Below, piece after piece: positions 23,960-34,300 of a DNA stretch of 64,000 bases. Position 1 is the stretch's first letter; each line of letters starts with the position of its first letter. The position numbers were made by a program, and so were the translations under genes. The notes beneath the pieces were generated by a model. It was not told the origin of the DNA, did no database searches, and worked only from the letters and a program-made list of their open reading frames with translations. The DNA is from Saxidomus purpurata (Eukaryota > Mollusca > Bivalvia > Venerida > Veneridae), in assembly GCA_022818135.1 (NCBI GenBank), contig JAFMSR010000012.1:23700564-23764563 (forward strand), given 5' to 3'.

Positions 23960-25246
23960 TTAGTTTCGGGAAAATCGAAATAAAACATTTGCTACAAACT
24001 GTCGGTATTTTGAATTTGTAAATCCCATTATATATGGATTTATTGCACAATAAATCATATATGTTCGAAACGCAAATTCTTCAGAGACACTCAGTACCAT
24101 ACCACTTGTTTGAAGTCTTGGTTTGATAGAAAAGCAAACATAAAAATATGATGAAAATGGTAAAATAGATGCCAAGGTAACAGCAACCATCATTATAACT
24201 ATTGTTCTTTCAGCTGCTATTTTGGAATTATCATTTCTACTTGTTTGTGCTATCCTTTTAACTGGGAAGTTTCTTCCAAAAGATGCAGGGTTCTCCTGAT
24301 TGTTTGATGAGCCCGAATCTTCTGCCGAAGGTGCATTTAAATCATTCAAATGACTTTTTTCGGAATTGAAAGATAGATAATCGTTTGTGGTTGGAACAAC
24401 ATTTGTTGCAACTGCTGACTCAACTGTTGAAATGTCAATTTTATCAGGAGGCGTACCCATTACATCTCGCTCGATAGATCTATTAACATTGACTTTAGTC
24501 ACACGGCTTGTCACTATCGGAGAATTTGATCCTTGGAGAGCAGCACATCCTTTATTTTGATGTTGTTTTAATTGTCTTTCTGCATGGACGATTTTCTGTA
24601 AGATTTTTTTATACAGAAAGAACATAATGATTGTAATTGATATCACAATACTCAGATCTACGATATGTAATATGAAAATGGTAGTCTGTAAATTCCTGTC
24701 GTATGATTGGTTACAGTACAAACCATTAAATGTTTCATTCTTTTCATTTGTTAATCTAATTTTTGAAATATCAATAATAAAGTAATTTTTGCAAGAAATC
24801 ACGAATGCCAAAACAAATATGCCAATTACACATTTCTTTGCGGTACGGATGCTGAACTGCCATTTAGAAGGGTCCAAGCAAATCCTTCGGTATCTGTCAA
24901 TTGCTATAAATAACAGTAACGAAATGGAATTAATCACCAACCAATGGTTAAAGAAATATATTGCAACGCATCCGAGTCTATTCTTGAAAATGAGAGAATG
25001 CGTCATTTCGTAGAAGATACTACATTCACTTATACATGCTGCAAAATCGTTCGTTGAAAGTATTGTTAGCATCAGAAACGTGACATTCCTCCGTTGTTTT
25101 GCCTCTGTTTTGAACCCATAGAAAGCTATGGAAAGAGCATTACCGACGAGCCCAAATACGACAATTATTCCAAATGTAACTATAACAGGTATATATTCCA
25201 CAGTCAATTGGTAATTTAGAACTTTTATTTCGTCCTGATCTTCCAT
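23960..25246 (-). CDS. Rhodopsin-family (class A) G-protein-coupled receptor
   Basis: An intact single-exon ORF of 428 residues encoding a seven-helix plasma-membrane receptor. TM1 carries GLVGN (32-36). Asn66-Asp67 is the TM2 Asp region (STNDFAA). Cys93 and Cys178 can form the TM3-ECL2 disulphide. DRY is 117-119 at the end of TM3. ICL3 is long (about 214-345) and Ser/Thr/Asn-rich. TM6 has SILPF (360-364) in place of the usual CWxP. TM7 has NPYIMGF (403-409), a variant of NPxxY lacking the Tyr. N-glycosylation sites occur in ECL2 (NETF, NQSY). Ligand and subfamily cannot be decided; it resembles the divergent orphan peptide- or amine-like receptors expanded in molluscs. A related ICL3 fragment lies at 20.2 kb on the opposite strand. 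Confidence 0.9.
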   Translation of the reverse strand: MEDQDEIKVLNYQLTVEYIPVIVTFGIIVVFGLVGNALSIAFYGFKTEAKQRRNVTFLMLTILSTNDFAACISECSIFYEMTHSLIFKNRLGCVAIYFFNHWLVINSISLLLFIAIDRYRRICLDPSKWQFSIRTAKKCVIGIFVLAFVISCKNYFIIDISKIRLTNEKNETFNGLYCNQSYDRNLQTTIFILHIVDLSIVISITIIMFFLYKKILQKIVHAERQLKQHQNKGCAALQGSNSPIVTSRVTKVNVNRSIERDVMGTPPDKIDISTVESAVATNVVPTTNDYLSFNSEKSHLNDLNAPSAEDSGSSNNQENPASFGRNFPVKRIAQTSRNDNSKIAAERTIVIMMVAVTLASILPFSSYFYVCFSIKPRLQTSGMVLSVSEEFAFRTYMIYCAINPYIMGFTNSKYRQFVANVLFRFSRN

Positions 25247-25249
25247 CTT

Positions 25250-26540
25250 TATGTCGAATGCTTTAGTATATTTTACAGGAATTAATGTTGTTTAAAGTTG
25301 TATGAAATTGAGACACTAAAGGTTTCAGTTGTTACTTTGTTTGTTAGTATTCTATTTTCTTATAACAGGTTACAGCATTGCCTAAAATCTTTTAAATAAA
25401 TCACTTAAAGAGTACTATCCATCGTGTTTTATTTTTTTATTTTTTTTAGATATCTTTAAAACTCTATTAACTTTTATTATGACTAAATTATTCTTAGTTT
25501 CACTGCTGTATCAATCTCATTGCTTTCACAAATACGAATGGAATAAAATTGTCAGAACGGCAACACATTTGCATACTAACATTGCCTTTTTCCTCCAAGC
25601 TTAAATATGTCCGAGAAAAATATAAATGTCAGCCCTATGATAATATAATTAATTTAACTTCACGATCTGTCAATTACAAAAGTGTCGTAAAACAAAATAT
25701 TTACAATGAGCAATTTAAAGACACTAATTTTAACATTTGACACTTGAAAAATGCATACAGACTATTTTTATTTCGATTTTTCTTAGAATGAATGTGTCAG
25801 CTCCGTGTCGTGTTGCAATGTTCTGATGTGATAGATGTGTTATATTTGTGATTCAGTATAATCTTTATTCTGTTTATTTGCATATGATCGGATTTCAAGT
25901 TAATTTCTTTATTAATCGCTTCCATTAACAGATTACGAGATCAAACAAAAAATAGATGATTAATATTTATTATAATAAATAGATTGATATTTGACCGTGG
26001 CAAAAAACAATTCAATATTAAGATTTTACACGAATATTTGCGGCATCGTATCACTTTGTAGTGTCATATGTTAGATTTACAAAACACTTCAACAGGTAGA
26101 CTTCAGAACAGGGAGGGTAATTGGTGACGTATGGCTCTATATCATTTATAAGCAATACTGATTAACGTCAATGGCAAATGGAAAGATCTTTTTGTGTATT
26201 TTCAACGGATAAAAAATGTAAGTCAAACATGAAAGACATTTCTTTTTTTTCAATATATATTCTCATCAAGTTTTCACAAAACCCCATACTAAAATGTGAG
26301 ATTTATACGCCGGTCAATTACATATACGGACCAGTTTCTCATTCATGTGGCTAATTAGACTTGCTGGCTTCAAATCTTTTAAGTTGGCACAATTTCCATC
26401 CAGTATAATGTGGTCATTGCGTGCATAGTGGAAACAAGTGTGATCTTCTGTTTACTTTTATAGTATATTGTGTTAGTGACTTAACTTTGTGTAATAAAAC
26501 AAAAGAAATCAATCTGAATAATTACATTTAATTTATTTTC
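25250..26540. other. Intergenic between GPCR 5' end and paralogue 3
   Basis: AT-rich. It would hold the promoter of the minus-strand receptor and the upstream exon of the plus-strand small gene, but no individual element can be supported. Confidence 0.4.
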
Positions 26541-26568
26541 AGGAAAAATATCTTCAAAACTAACGACA

Positions 26569-26883
26569 ATGAGTTGGTGTACTTCTTGGGGTAACACTGG
26601 TTGGGGAAGCTCTAGTTCTGGTGGTCACGGCGACTCATCTAAAAAGTCCTACACACACAATAAACAACCGGAAGGTGTACATAAACCATCATGCGTTGCA
26701 AAAGCAGGAACATGGGGTCATTCGGGACCAGGTGGAAATTGTTATAATGAGAGCTGCTCTGGATGCAGACATGACCTAGCCAAGTCTTCCTGGGGTAGTA
26801 GTAAGAAAGCAGACATGCAATTTGTATCGCTTTTCGGTATTGGACCTACAGCAAAAAAGAAAAAGAAAGGTTTCTGGACTTAA
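26569..26883 (+). CDS. Small Trp/Gly/Ser-rich protein with H-x3-C / C-x2-C signature, paralogue 3
   Basis: A 104-residue product and the closest relative of paralogue 1. It begins MSWCTSWGNTGWGSSSSGG. The core follows: QPEG 33-36, His38-x3-Cys42, Trp49, YNESCSGCRHD with Cys63 and Cys66. Cys58 is extra and is not conserved. The C-terminus is VSLFGIG, then a Lys run (KKKKK) and GFWT. There is no signal peptide or membrane span. An acceptor (TTATTTTCAG, ends about 26542) lies 26 bases upstream of the ATG, the same layout as the other two copies. AATAAA is at 27139. Conserved residues are restricted to the core while the ends diverge, which suggests selection on the putative metal- or disulphide-binding module. 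Function unknown. Confidence 0.72.
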   Translation: MSWCTSWGNTGWGSSSSGGHGDSSKKSYTHNKQPEGVHKPSCVAKAGTWGHSGPGGNCYNESCSGCRHDLAKSSWGSSKKADMQFVSLFGIGPTAKKKKKGFWT

Positions 26884-27484
26884 TTTGTTATGGAAAAGTA
26901 ACTATGTTTTATTATGTTATTTTCTTTATGAATACCAGGAGTAAGGAAACAGAATTCTTTATGAACAATTTGCAAAAGATTGTATAAAACTGGGCAAAAC
27001 ATGATCGGGTATTTTTTCAGGTTTTGATATTTGCGATAGGATACATAAGTGTTTTGAAAGCAACTACAAATTACAGTATGCATTGGCCGATGATTGAAGG
27101 CTGGTAGTCATCAATGACCTAATGGATTCATTTATTGGAATAAAACTAGAACATGATTGAAAACCAACATGATCGTCATATACATGTTAGTTTGTCTATG
27201 CATTTTTCATATGTGTGTTTAGGTTAACTGATTAGTACTTAGTCCCGTTGAATATTTATATGTATTAACTAACTAGGAAATAAAATTAAATACACTACAT
27301 GTCTTCTTCAGTTGCAATAAATTATTATATTACAAACAAGTAACGCCACGTCCGCTAAACGTAAAAGAAGATGTTCTTTAAAAAAAAGTTTATCCATACA
27401 ACTCAATGTTGCACTAGATTTTCTCTGAAACGCTTACATTTATATTTCTATTATCTCCCTTTATTATTGCATTGTATAATAGAA

Positions 27485-30400
27485 GAGACGCGTATATGAG
27501 GTAGCACTGAGTGACGCGTGTATGAGGTGGCACTGTGTGACGTGTGTATGAGGTGACACCTCGTGACGCGTGTATGAGATTGCACTGTGTCACTATTTGT
27601 GTACGAGGTAGCACTATGTGACATGTGTATTAGGTGGCACTATGTGACGTGTGTATGTAGCGTCACTGTTTTACATGAGATGGCACTGTATGACGTGTGT
27701 ATGAGGTGGCACTTTGTGACGTGTGTATGAGGCAGCGCTATAGGTGACATAAGATGGCACTGTGTGACGCGTGTATACTGTGGCACTGAGTGACCTGTGT
27801 ATGAGGTGGTACTTTGTGACGCGTGTATGAGGCAGCGCAATGTGTGACGTTAGATGGCACTGTGTGACGCGTGTATACTGTGGCACTGTGTGACGCGTAT
27901 CTAAAGAAGCACTGTGTGACGCGTGAATGAGTAGCACTGTGTAACGCGTGTATGAGGCGGCGCTATATGTAACCTAAGATGACACTATGTGACGCATGTA
28001 TGAGGTGACACTGTGTTACTGTGTGTGTATTAGGTGGCACTATGACCTGTGTATGAGGCGTCACTGTTTGACATGAGATGGCACTATGTGACGTGTATAT
28101 GAGGTTGCACTGTGTGACGTGTGTATGAGGTGGCACTGTGTGACGTGTGTATGAGATTGCACTATGTCACTATGCTTGTATGAGGTAGCACTTTGTGGCG
28201 TGTGTATGGGGTGGCACTATGTGACATGTGTGTATGTAGCGTCACTGTTTGACATGAGATGGTACTGTGTGACGTGTGTATGAGGTGGCACTGTGTGACG
28301 ATGAGTGGTAAGCTATGTGTATGAGATTGCACTGTGTGACGTATGTTTTAGGCAAAACTATGTGTATGAGATTGCACTGTGTACTATGTAACGCGTGTAT
28401 GAGGTTGCAATATGTGACGTGTGTATGAGGCAGCGCTATAGGTGACGTTAGATGGCACTGTGTGACGCGTGTATACTGTGGCACTGTGTGACGTGTGTAT
28501 GAGGTGGAACTTTGTGACTCGTGTATGAGGCAGCGCTATGTGTGACGTTAGATGACACTGTGTGACGGGTGTTTACTGTGGCACTGTGTGACGCGTATCT
28601 GAGGAAGCACTGTGTGACGCGTAAATGAGGTGGCACTGTGTGAAGTGTGTATGTGGTGACGCTATGTGTAACCTTAGATGACACTGTGTGATGCATGTAT
28701 GAGGTTGCACTGTGTTACTGTGTGTGTATGAGGTGGAACTTGGACCTGTGTATGACGCGTCATTGTTTGACATGGAATGGCATATAAGGTGGCACTGTGT
28801 CACCCGTGTATGAGCTGAAACTATGCGACTTGTCTATGAGATGGCAATATTTGACGTGTGTATGAGGTGGCACTGTGAGACGAGTGTATGAGATGGCACT
28901 ATGTGACGCGTGTATGAGGTGGCACTGTGTGACATGTGTATGAGGTGGCACTGTGTTACGTGTGATGAGGCGGCGCTATGTGTAACCTTAGATGACACTG
29001 TGTGACGTATGTATGAGGTTGCACTGTGTTACTGTGTGTGTATGAGGTGGAACTTTGATATGTGTATGAGGCGTCACTGTTTTACATGGGGTGGAATATA
29101 AGGTGGCACTGTGTGACCCGTGTATGAGCTGAAACTATGCGACTTGTCTATGAGATAGTAATATTTGACGTGTGTATGAGGTGGTACTGTGAGACAAGTG
29201 TATGAGATGGCACTATTTGACGTGTGTATGAAGTAGCACTGTGTGACGTGTGTATGAGGTGGCACTGTAAGACATGTGTATGAGGTGGCACTGTGAGACA
29301 TGTGTATGAGGTGGCACTGTGAGACGTATGTATGAGATGGCAATATGTGACGTGAATATGAGGTGGCACTGTGTAACGTGTGTATGAGATGGCACTGTAA
29401 GATTTCATCATGTGACGTGTGTATGCGGTGGCACTGTGTGACGTGTGTATGAGATAGTAATATGTAACGCGTGTTTGAGGTAGCACTATGTGTGACGCGT
29501 GTATGAGGTGGCACTGTGTGACGTGTGTATGAGATGGCACTATGTAATTGTGATACGAACTGGCACTATGTGACGTTTGTATGAGTAGGCAGTATATATA
29601 ACGTGTATTGGGTAGCACTATGGACGTGTGTATGAGATTGCACTGTGTGACGTGTTCATGAGGTTACACTTTGTGACGTGTTGGACGGCACTATGTGACG
29701 TGTGTATGAGGTGACACTATGTGACGTGTGTATGAGATGGCACTATGTGACGTATGTATGAGGTGACACTATGTGCGTATGTTGTGACACTTTGTGACGT
29801 ATGTATGAGATGGCACTATGTGACGTGTGTATGAGACAGTGACGTGTGTATGAGATGGCACTATGTACGATGTGTAGGTGATGTGACGTATGCATGAGTT
29901 GACACTGTGTGACGTATTATGAGATTATGAGACGTGTGTATGAGTGACACTATGTGACGTGCGTATGTGGTATGAGCGTTTAAATTTGTAACGTGTTGAC
30001 ATGAAGCGTATGACACAGCATTTGTTATGTGACACTATGTGCCGTATGAGATGGTGACACTATGTGACGTATGTATGATTTGGCACTATGTGACGTATGT
30101 ATGAGGTGGCACTATGTGACGTATGTATGAGGTGACACTATGTGACGTATGTATGAGTTGACACTTTGTGACGTATGTATGAGATGGCACTATGTGACGT
30201 GTGTATGAGTAGACACTATGTGACGTGTGTATGAGATGGCACTATGTGCCGTATGTGTGAGGTGACACTATGTGACGTATGTAGGAGATGGCACTATGTG
30301 ACGTGTAAAAGAGAAGGCACTATGAACATGTGTATGAGATAAAACACTGTGTGACGTTTTTATGAGATGGCACTTTGTGATGCGTGTATGAGGTTTAGCT

Positions 30401-30957
30401 TTGTAACGTGTTCATGAGATGACATAACATGTATGTGGCGTACGTATGAGATGGTACTATATGACGTATCTTTGATTTGGCACTATGTGACGTGTGTATG
30501 AGATGGCACTATGTGACGTGTGTATGAGATGGCACACTGTGTGACGTATGTATGAGATGGCACTGCATGTAGGTTACGTTTGTATGAGGTGGCACTTTGT
30601 GAAGTGTGTATGAGGTTGAACTGTGTGACGTGTGTATGAGGTGGCGCTTTGTGAGGTGTGTATGAGATGGCACTATGTGACATGTGTATGAGTTGGCACT
30701 TTGTGAAGTGTGTATGAGGTCGAACTGTGTGAAGTGTGTATGAGGTGGCACTTTGTGAATTGTGTATGTGGTTGAACTATGTGACGTATTTATGAGGGGC
30801 GCTTTGTGAATTGTGTATGAGGTTGGACTATGTGACGTATTTATGAGGGGCGCTTTGTGAGGTGTATATGAGATGGCACTGTGTGCCATGTGTATGACAT
30901 GGCACCATGTGACGTTTGTATGAGATGGCACTGTATAAAGCGTGTATAAGGCACGAG
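27485..30957. repeat. 26-bp minisatellite array, about 3.5 kb
   Basis: Roughly 130 units with consensus close to TGACGTGTGTATGAGGTGGC followed by ACTGTG, diverged to different degrees. Higher-order structure is visible: a variant segment around GCGTCACTGTTTGACATG recurs at about 27658, 28050, 28236, 28755 and 29072, and 28766-28900 nearly repeats at 29085-29220 (offset about 317). From 29.8 kb the units are irregular. Most units carry ACGTG or TGACG and one CpG. Because 26 is not a multiple of three and the consensus lacks minus-strand stops, long minus-strand frames appear in all phases; they are not genes. Confidence 0.95.
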
Positions 30958-31052
30958 GAACTGTCGACATATCTATATACCCAGGATGATCCGTGAAGCA
31001 GTGAACAAAACAATCTCAAAGCAATAATGTAGTAGTGCATTATCAATGATTA

Positions 31053-31058
31053 TTTATT
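31053..31058 (-). terminator. Polyadenylation signal of the CUB-like membrane protein gene
   Basis: AATAAATAAATAA on the minus strand, about 300 bases after the stop at 31359. It is the first strong hexamer downstream and lies about 100 bases before the minisatellite. Confidence 0.55.
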
Positions 31059-31358
31059 TATTTACGAAACCTACTTTGACATGTAATTTGAAATACCAAA
31101 TAGAAGGTGCAACTCCACCGTGTCCATTGACAAGAACGACGACTCTTGGCAAACTGAGTGACTGCACAGGAGTTATAAAAACAAATCACAACTTTAGATA
31201 TCTCCTGTCTAGGAATATGCTTCAAGTTTTTATGTTGGATAGTAAATCTAATAACTCTATGGGTTCTGAATACAATATCTGCAGTAAAACAATAGGAAAA
31301 GTAATTCTTCGTGATAAAACACCAGAAACAGCTTTCCAGATACGTTACGGTGTTGTTA

Positions 31359-34300
31359 TTAACGCTGTTCGCGAAGATGTGCACCGTCTCCTGTAATGAA
31401 CTTTAGCCAATCAGTAGCGAAATTATTCGGATCTTGCCCATAGCCATTCACAGCAGATCCGTAAGGAACATAACCATTGGCTGGTTTGGCCTGCTTGGCA
31501 TGATTTCCTCCAATCATCGTCGGGTTCTCAAGCGTGCTGTAAGGAGCATTTCTGAAGTTGAGTCCTAGAAATAAAGCCCCAACAAAAAAGGTTGAAACCG
31601 TTCGTTTACGACTGTAATGATGTATATGCGTCAAGGCAAAATATGCATGGCAAAATAAATAATTGAAAGTAATGCATAAACTTACCACTTTGTCCAAACG
31701 GTCGGCCACCTACCGACCTCTTCTTTCGAAGACCACCTCCGCCGAGGGTTCCAACTGAAAATGATAAGCAGAACATTATAAATAAACGCCATGAATTGTT
31801 ACTATAGCTACGAGGGATACATGGAACAAAAATCAACCCATTGTCATTAACGAACCAAAGCTTCATGTGAACTTTTCCCCTTTCCCCTTACGCTAATTCT
31901 TTTTAAAGTTTACAACGCTGGCAGCAAGTCATACTGCTTTGGCGACCAGAGTAGATCATGATTATTTTGCATATTCGTGTTGTTTTATCATGAACCACAT
32001 GCACAATTTCCCATTCGGTCGGTGTATTTTTACTGATCAATTAATAAATCATTTGTTTGGTGCATAAGTTATTAAAAGTCATCGTGATCAATACCTCGAT
32101 AAAGTGCTGTTTGAAACTGTCAGTTGTATAAAATCAGACAAAATGGCTGTTTCGGAACCTGCTTTTCGTATCTAAGTCGAAGTATTTTTTATTGTTTATA
32201 GTCCCGGCCGACCCTATGCATTCTCCTCAGGTGAAACTGCCAAGAATCCTGAAGGCGCAGGTTGAAGAGGCAGATGCAGATGCAAGCGAATTCGTGTACC
32301 AGCCCTTATCTTTTGTACGAATAGACCCCTTGGTTGTTTTACGTGCCCGGTGTATAGCACCGATACACACAAGAATATAAGGATTTCTTACCAGTTTATC
32401 TCTATCCAGGGGTTGGAAGCACTGAAAAGCGTTTCTTAAATTTCCAGTGCCCGGTCGAGATTCGAACCGGAGATCGCCGGATTTGTAGTCGATGTTAATT
32501 ATTCCTTACCAAAATGTGTATCCTCGGACCCATCCCCAGCACAACATTTCAAGCATGGACAACACAACGTTGGACCACGTCTGCAACAAATGCACTTCTG
32601 TGTATTGAAGAATGGAACGTTCCGGAGTCTTGAGAGCCTCCAAGGAAGGTAACCAGGTCTCCAGCAGCACCAACACAATGCCAGTATTGCTAACATCGCA
32701 CCGACAGCTGCAGCAATTGGGGTCCAGTCAAAGGGCTCGACAGGGGCTTCCGTAGTTGTTGTTGGGACAGGGGTTGTGGTCTTTTTGACTAAAACAGAAT
32801 AGATACATTGTATAACACAGCGACTCCGCCTTCGAGGTTTCAAATGTAAATATTGTGGAAATAAGCTTTCATTATACGAATGTTAATTCTAACTGAAATG
32901 TAATGTAAAACATCGGGTAATCAAAGTCAGACTAAATGTAAATATGCATCGGGGGTACAGCTATAGACTCCTAACCCTGGAGCGGATGCCGTGACAGTTC
33001 CTCCACGTTTCCTTTTTTCCATATGAATACTTATTAAGTTATCTTGAGTTATTTCAAAGAACTTGTATGTTAATAAGTCAAACAAGTAATAGTTAAACCA
33101 TACTGCCGCAGTATGCTGGGCCATCCTTTGTTTGGTCGGATTTATCTTCATGAAATCCAACCGACTTGCAGTTCTGTGAGAAGAAAAAGTCACACATCAG
33201 GCTTTCGTCAAGACATCGTCCACTGTCGTTACATTTCAAAATCTCCCCTTCTACTGATTCGTTACAAGCTAGAAATTGAACAAAACTATGATGCTACGTT
33301 GAAGAAATAGTGTCCGATTGATGTGCTATTTCTAAACGGTCTAGTTATATCGGTAGATCAATTAAATCAATAAACATAAGTAAAAACAACGATGAAAGAG
33401 TTGTTTTAAACCTTACCGATGCTCACCATAAGATTACGTCATAAGTGACGGTACAGTGAATCGGTATTACATGCACTACGAGATAATGTAACACTCATAC
33501 AGATAAGGTTTTGGTGTAATTGGGTATTTACCCCATTAGGAGTCCGGGGATATTTCACCAATTGCTTTTTTGTAGCTTTTCAAATGAGTACGTACAAATT
33601 TTTTAACCCGTATTATATTTTGATCATTTGCCTTTTTTTCCACAGGAAACAATTGGCTTTTTTAGGCGACAAATCATAAGTTGCGTAATCGGGATCAAAC
33701 TTGTTTACAAAATGTAGACGGAAATACTAAATCTCTGCCGAGACTGCTTTACAACTTGATTAAAAAAGGAACATACGAAAAGGATAATCCCTGCTGATTC
33801 AATGTTCGCTATTTATTGGAAAGTCATTTCTCGCTGGAACAGTCTATAAATACGATTTCAGTTTATTCACTTTCGATACGCAGCGATGTTATAAGCAAAT
33901 GCATAAACTTATTTTCCTTTGCTTTTCTGTACGCAAGGGTTGCTATTTCAATTGCTTTTTTGCCGATTTTGTTTGCGTATTTACGCAAATACGCAGCTTA
34001 TCTGTAGCTCTGTTAACACTGCAGTTTATTCGCCCACTTAATTTACTACTTGCAACTTATGTAACACGTTTTGATTTGTAGTATTATAGAATATCTTAGG
34101 AGTCAAGCGAGGAAAATGACTTTACCGACATACACTTTGTATTGGTAGCATTATTTTTGCAATAGAGATACGTATAAAAGAGAAGAAACAGTATGTATAT
34201 GTTATTTGTCTTTATACCGACAGGAATAAGCAAATTTATTACAAGGGAGCGTCAGCGAACCGAAGCAGTAAGTTTGTTTATTCTTGTAATATGGATCTAT

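Noticed and set aside
23746..24021. 91-codon plus-strand frame
   Set aside because: Its 3' end overlaps the TM7-coding end of the GPCR on the other strand, and the rest is AT-rich.
27485..30957. CRISPR-like array
   Set aside because: The repeat is continuous without unique spacers, and the genome is eukaryotic.
27414..30970. Many His/Thr/Ser-rich minus-strand frames of 60-156 codons
   Set aside because: They are translations of the 26-bp minisatellite in successive phases; no start context, splice sites or non-repeat sequence.
31046..31396. 116-codon plus-strand frame
   Set aside because: Antisense to the last exon and 3' UTR of the CUB-like gene, which has full splice and phase support.
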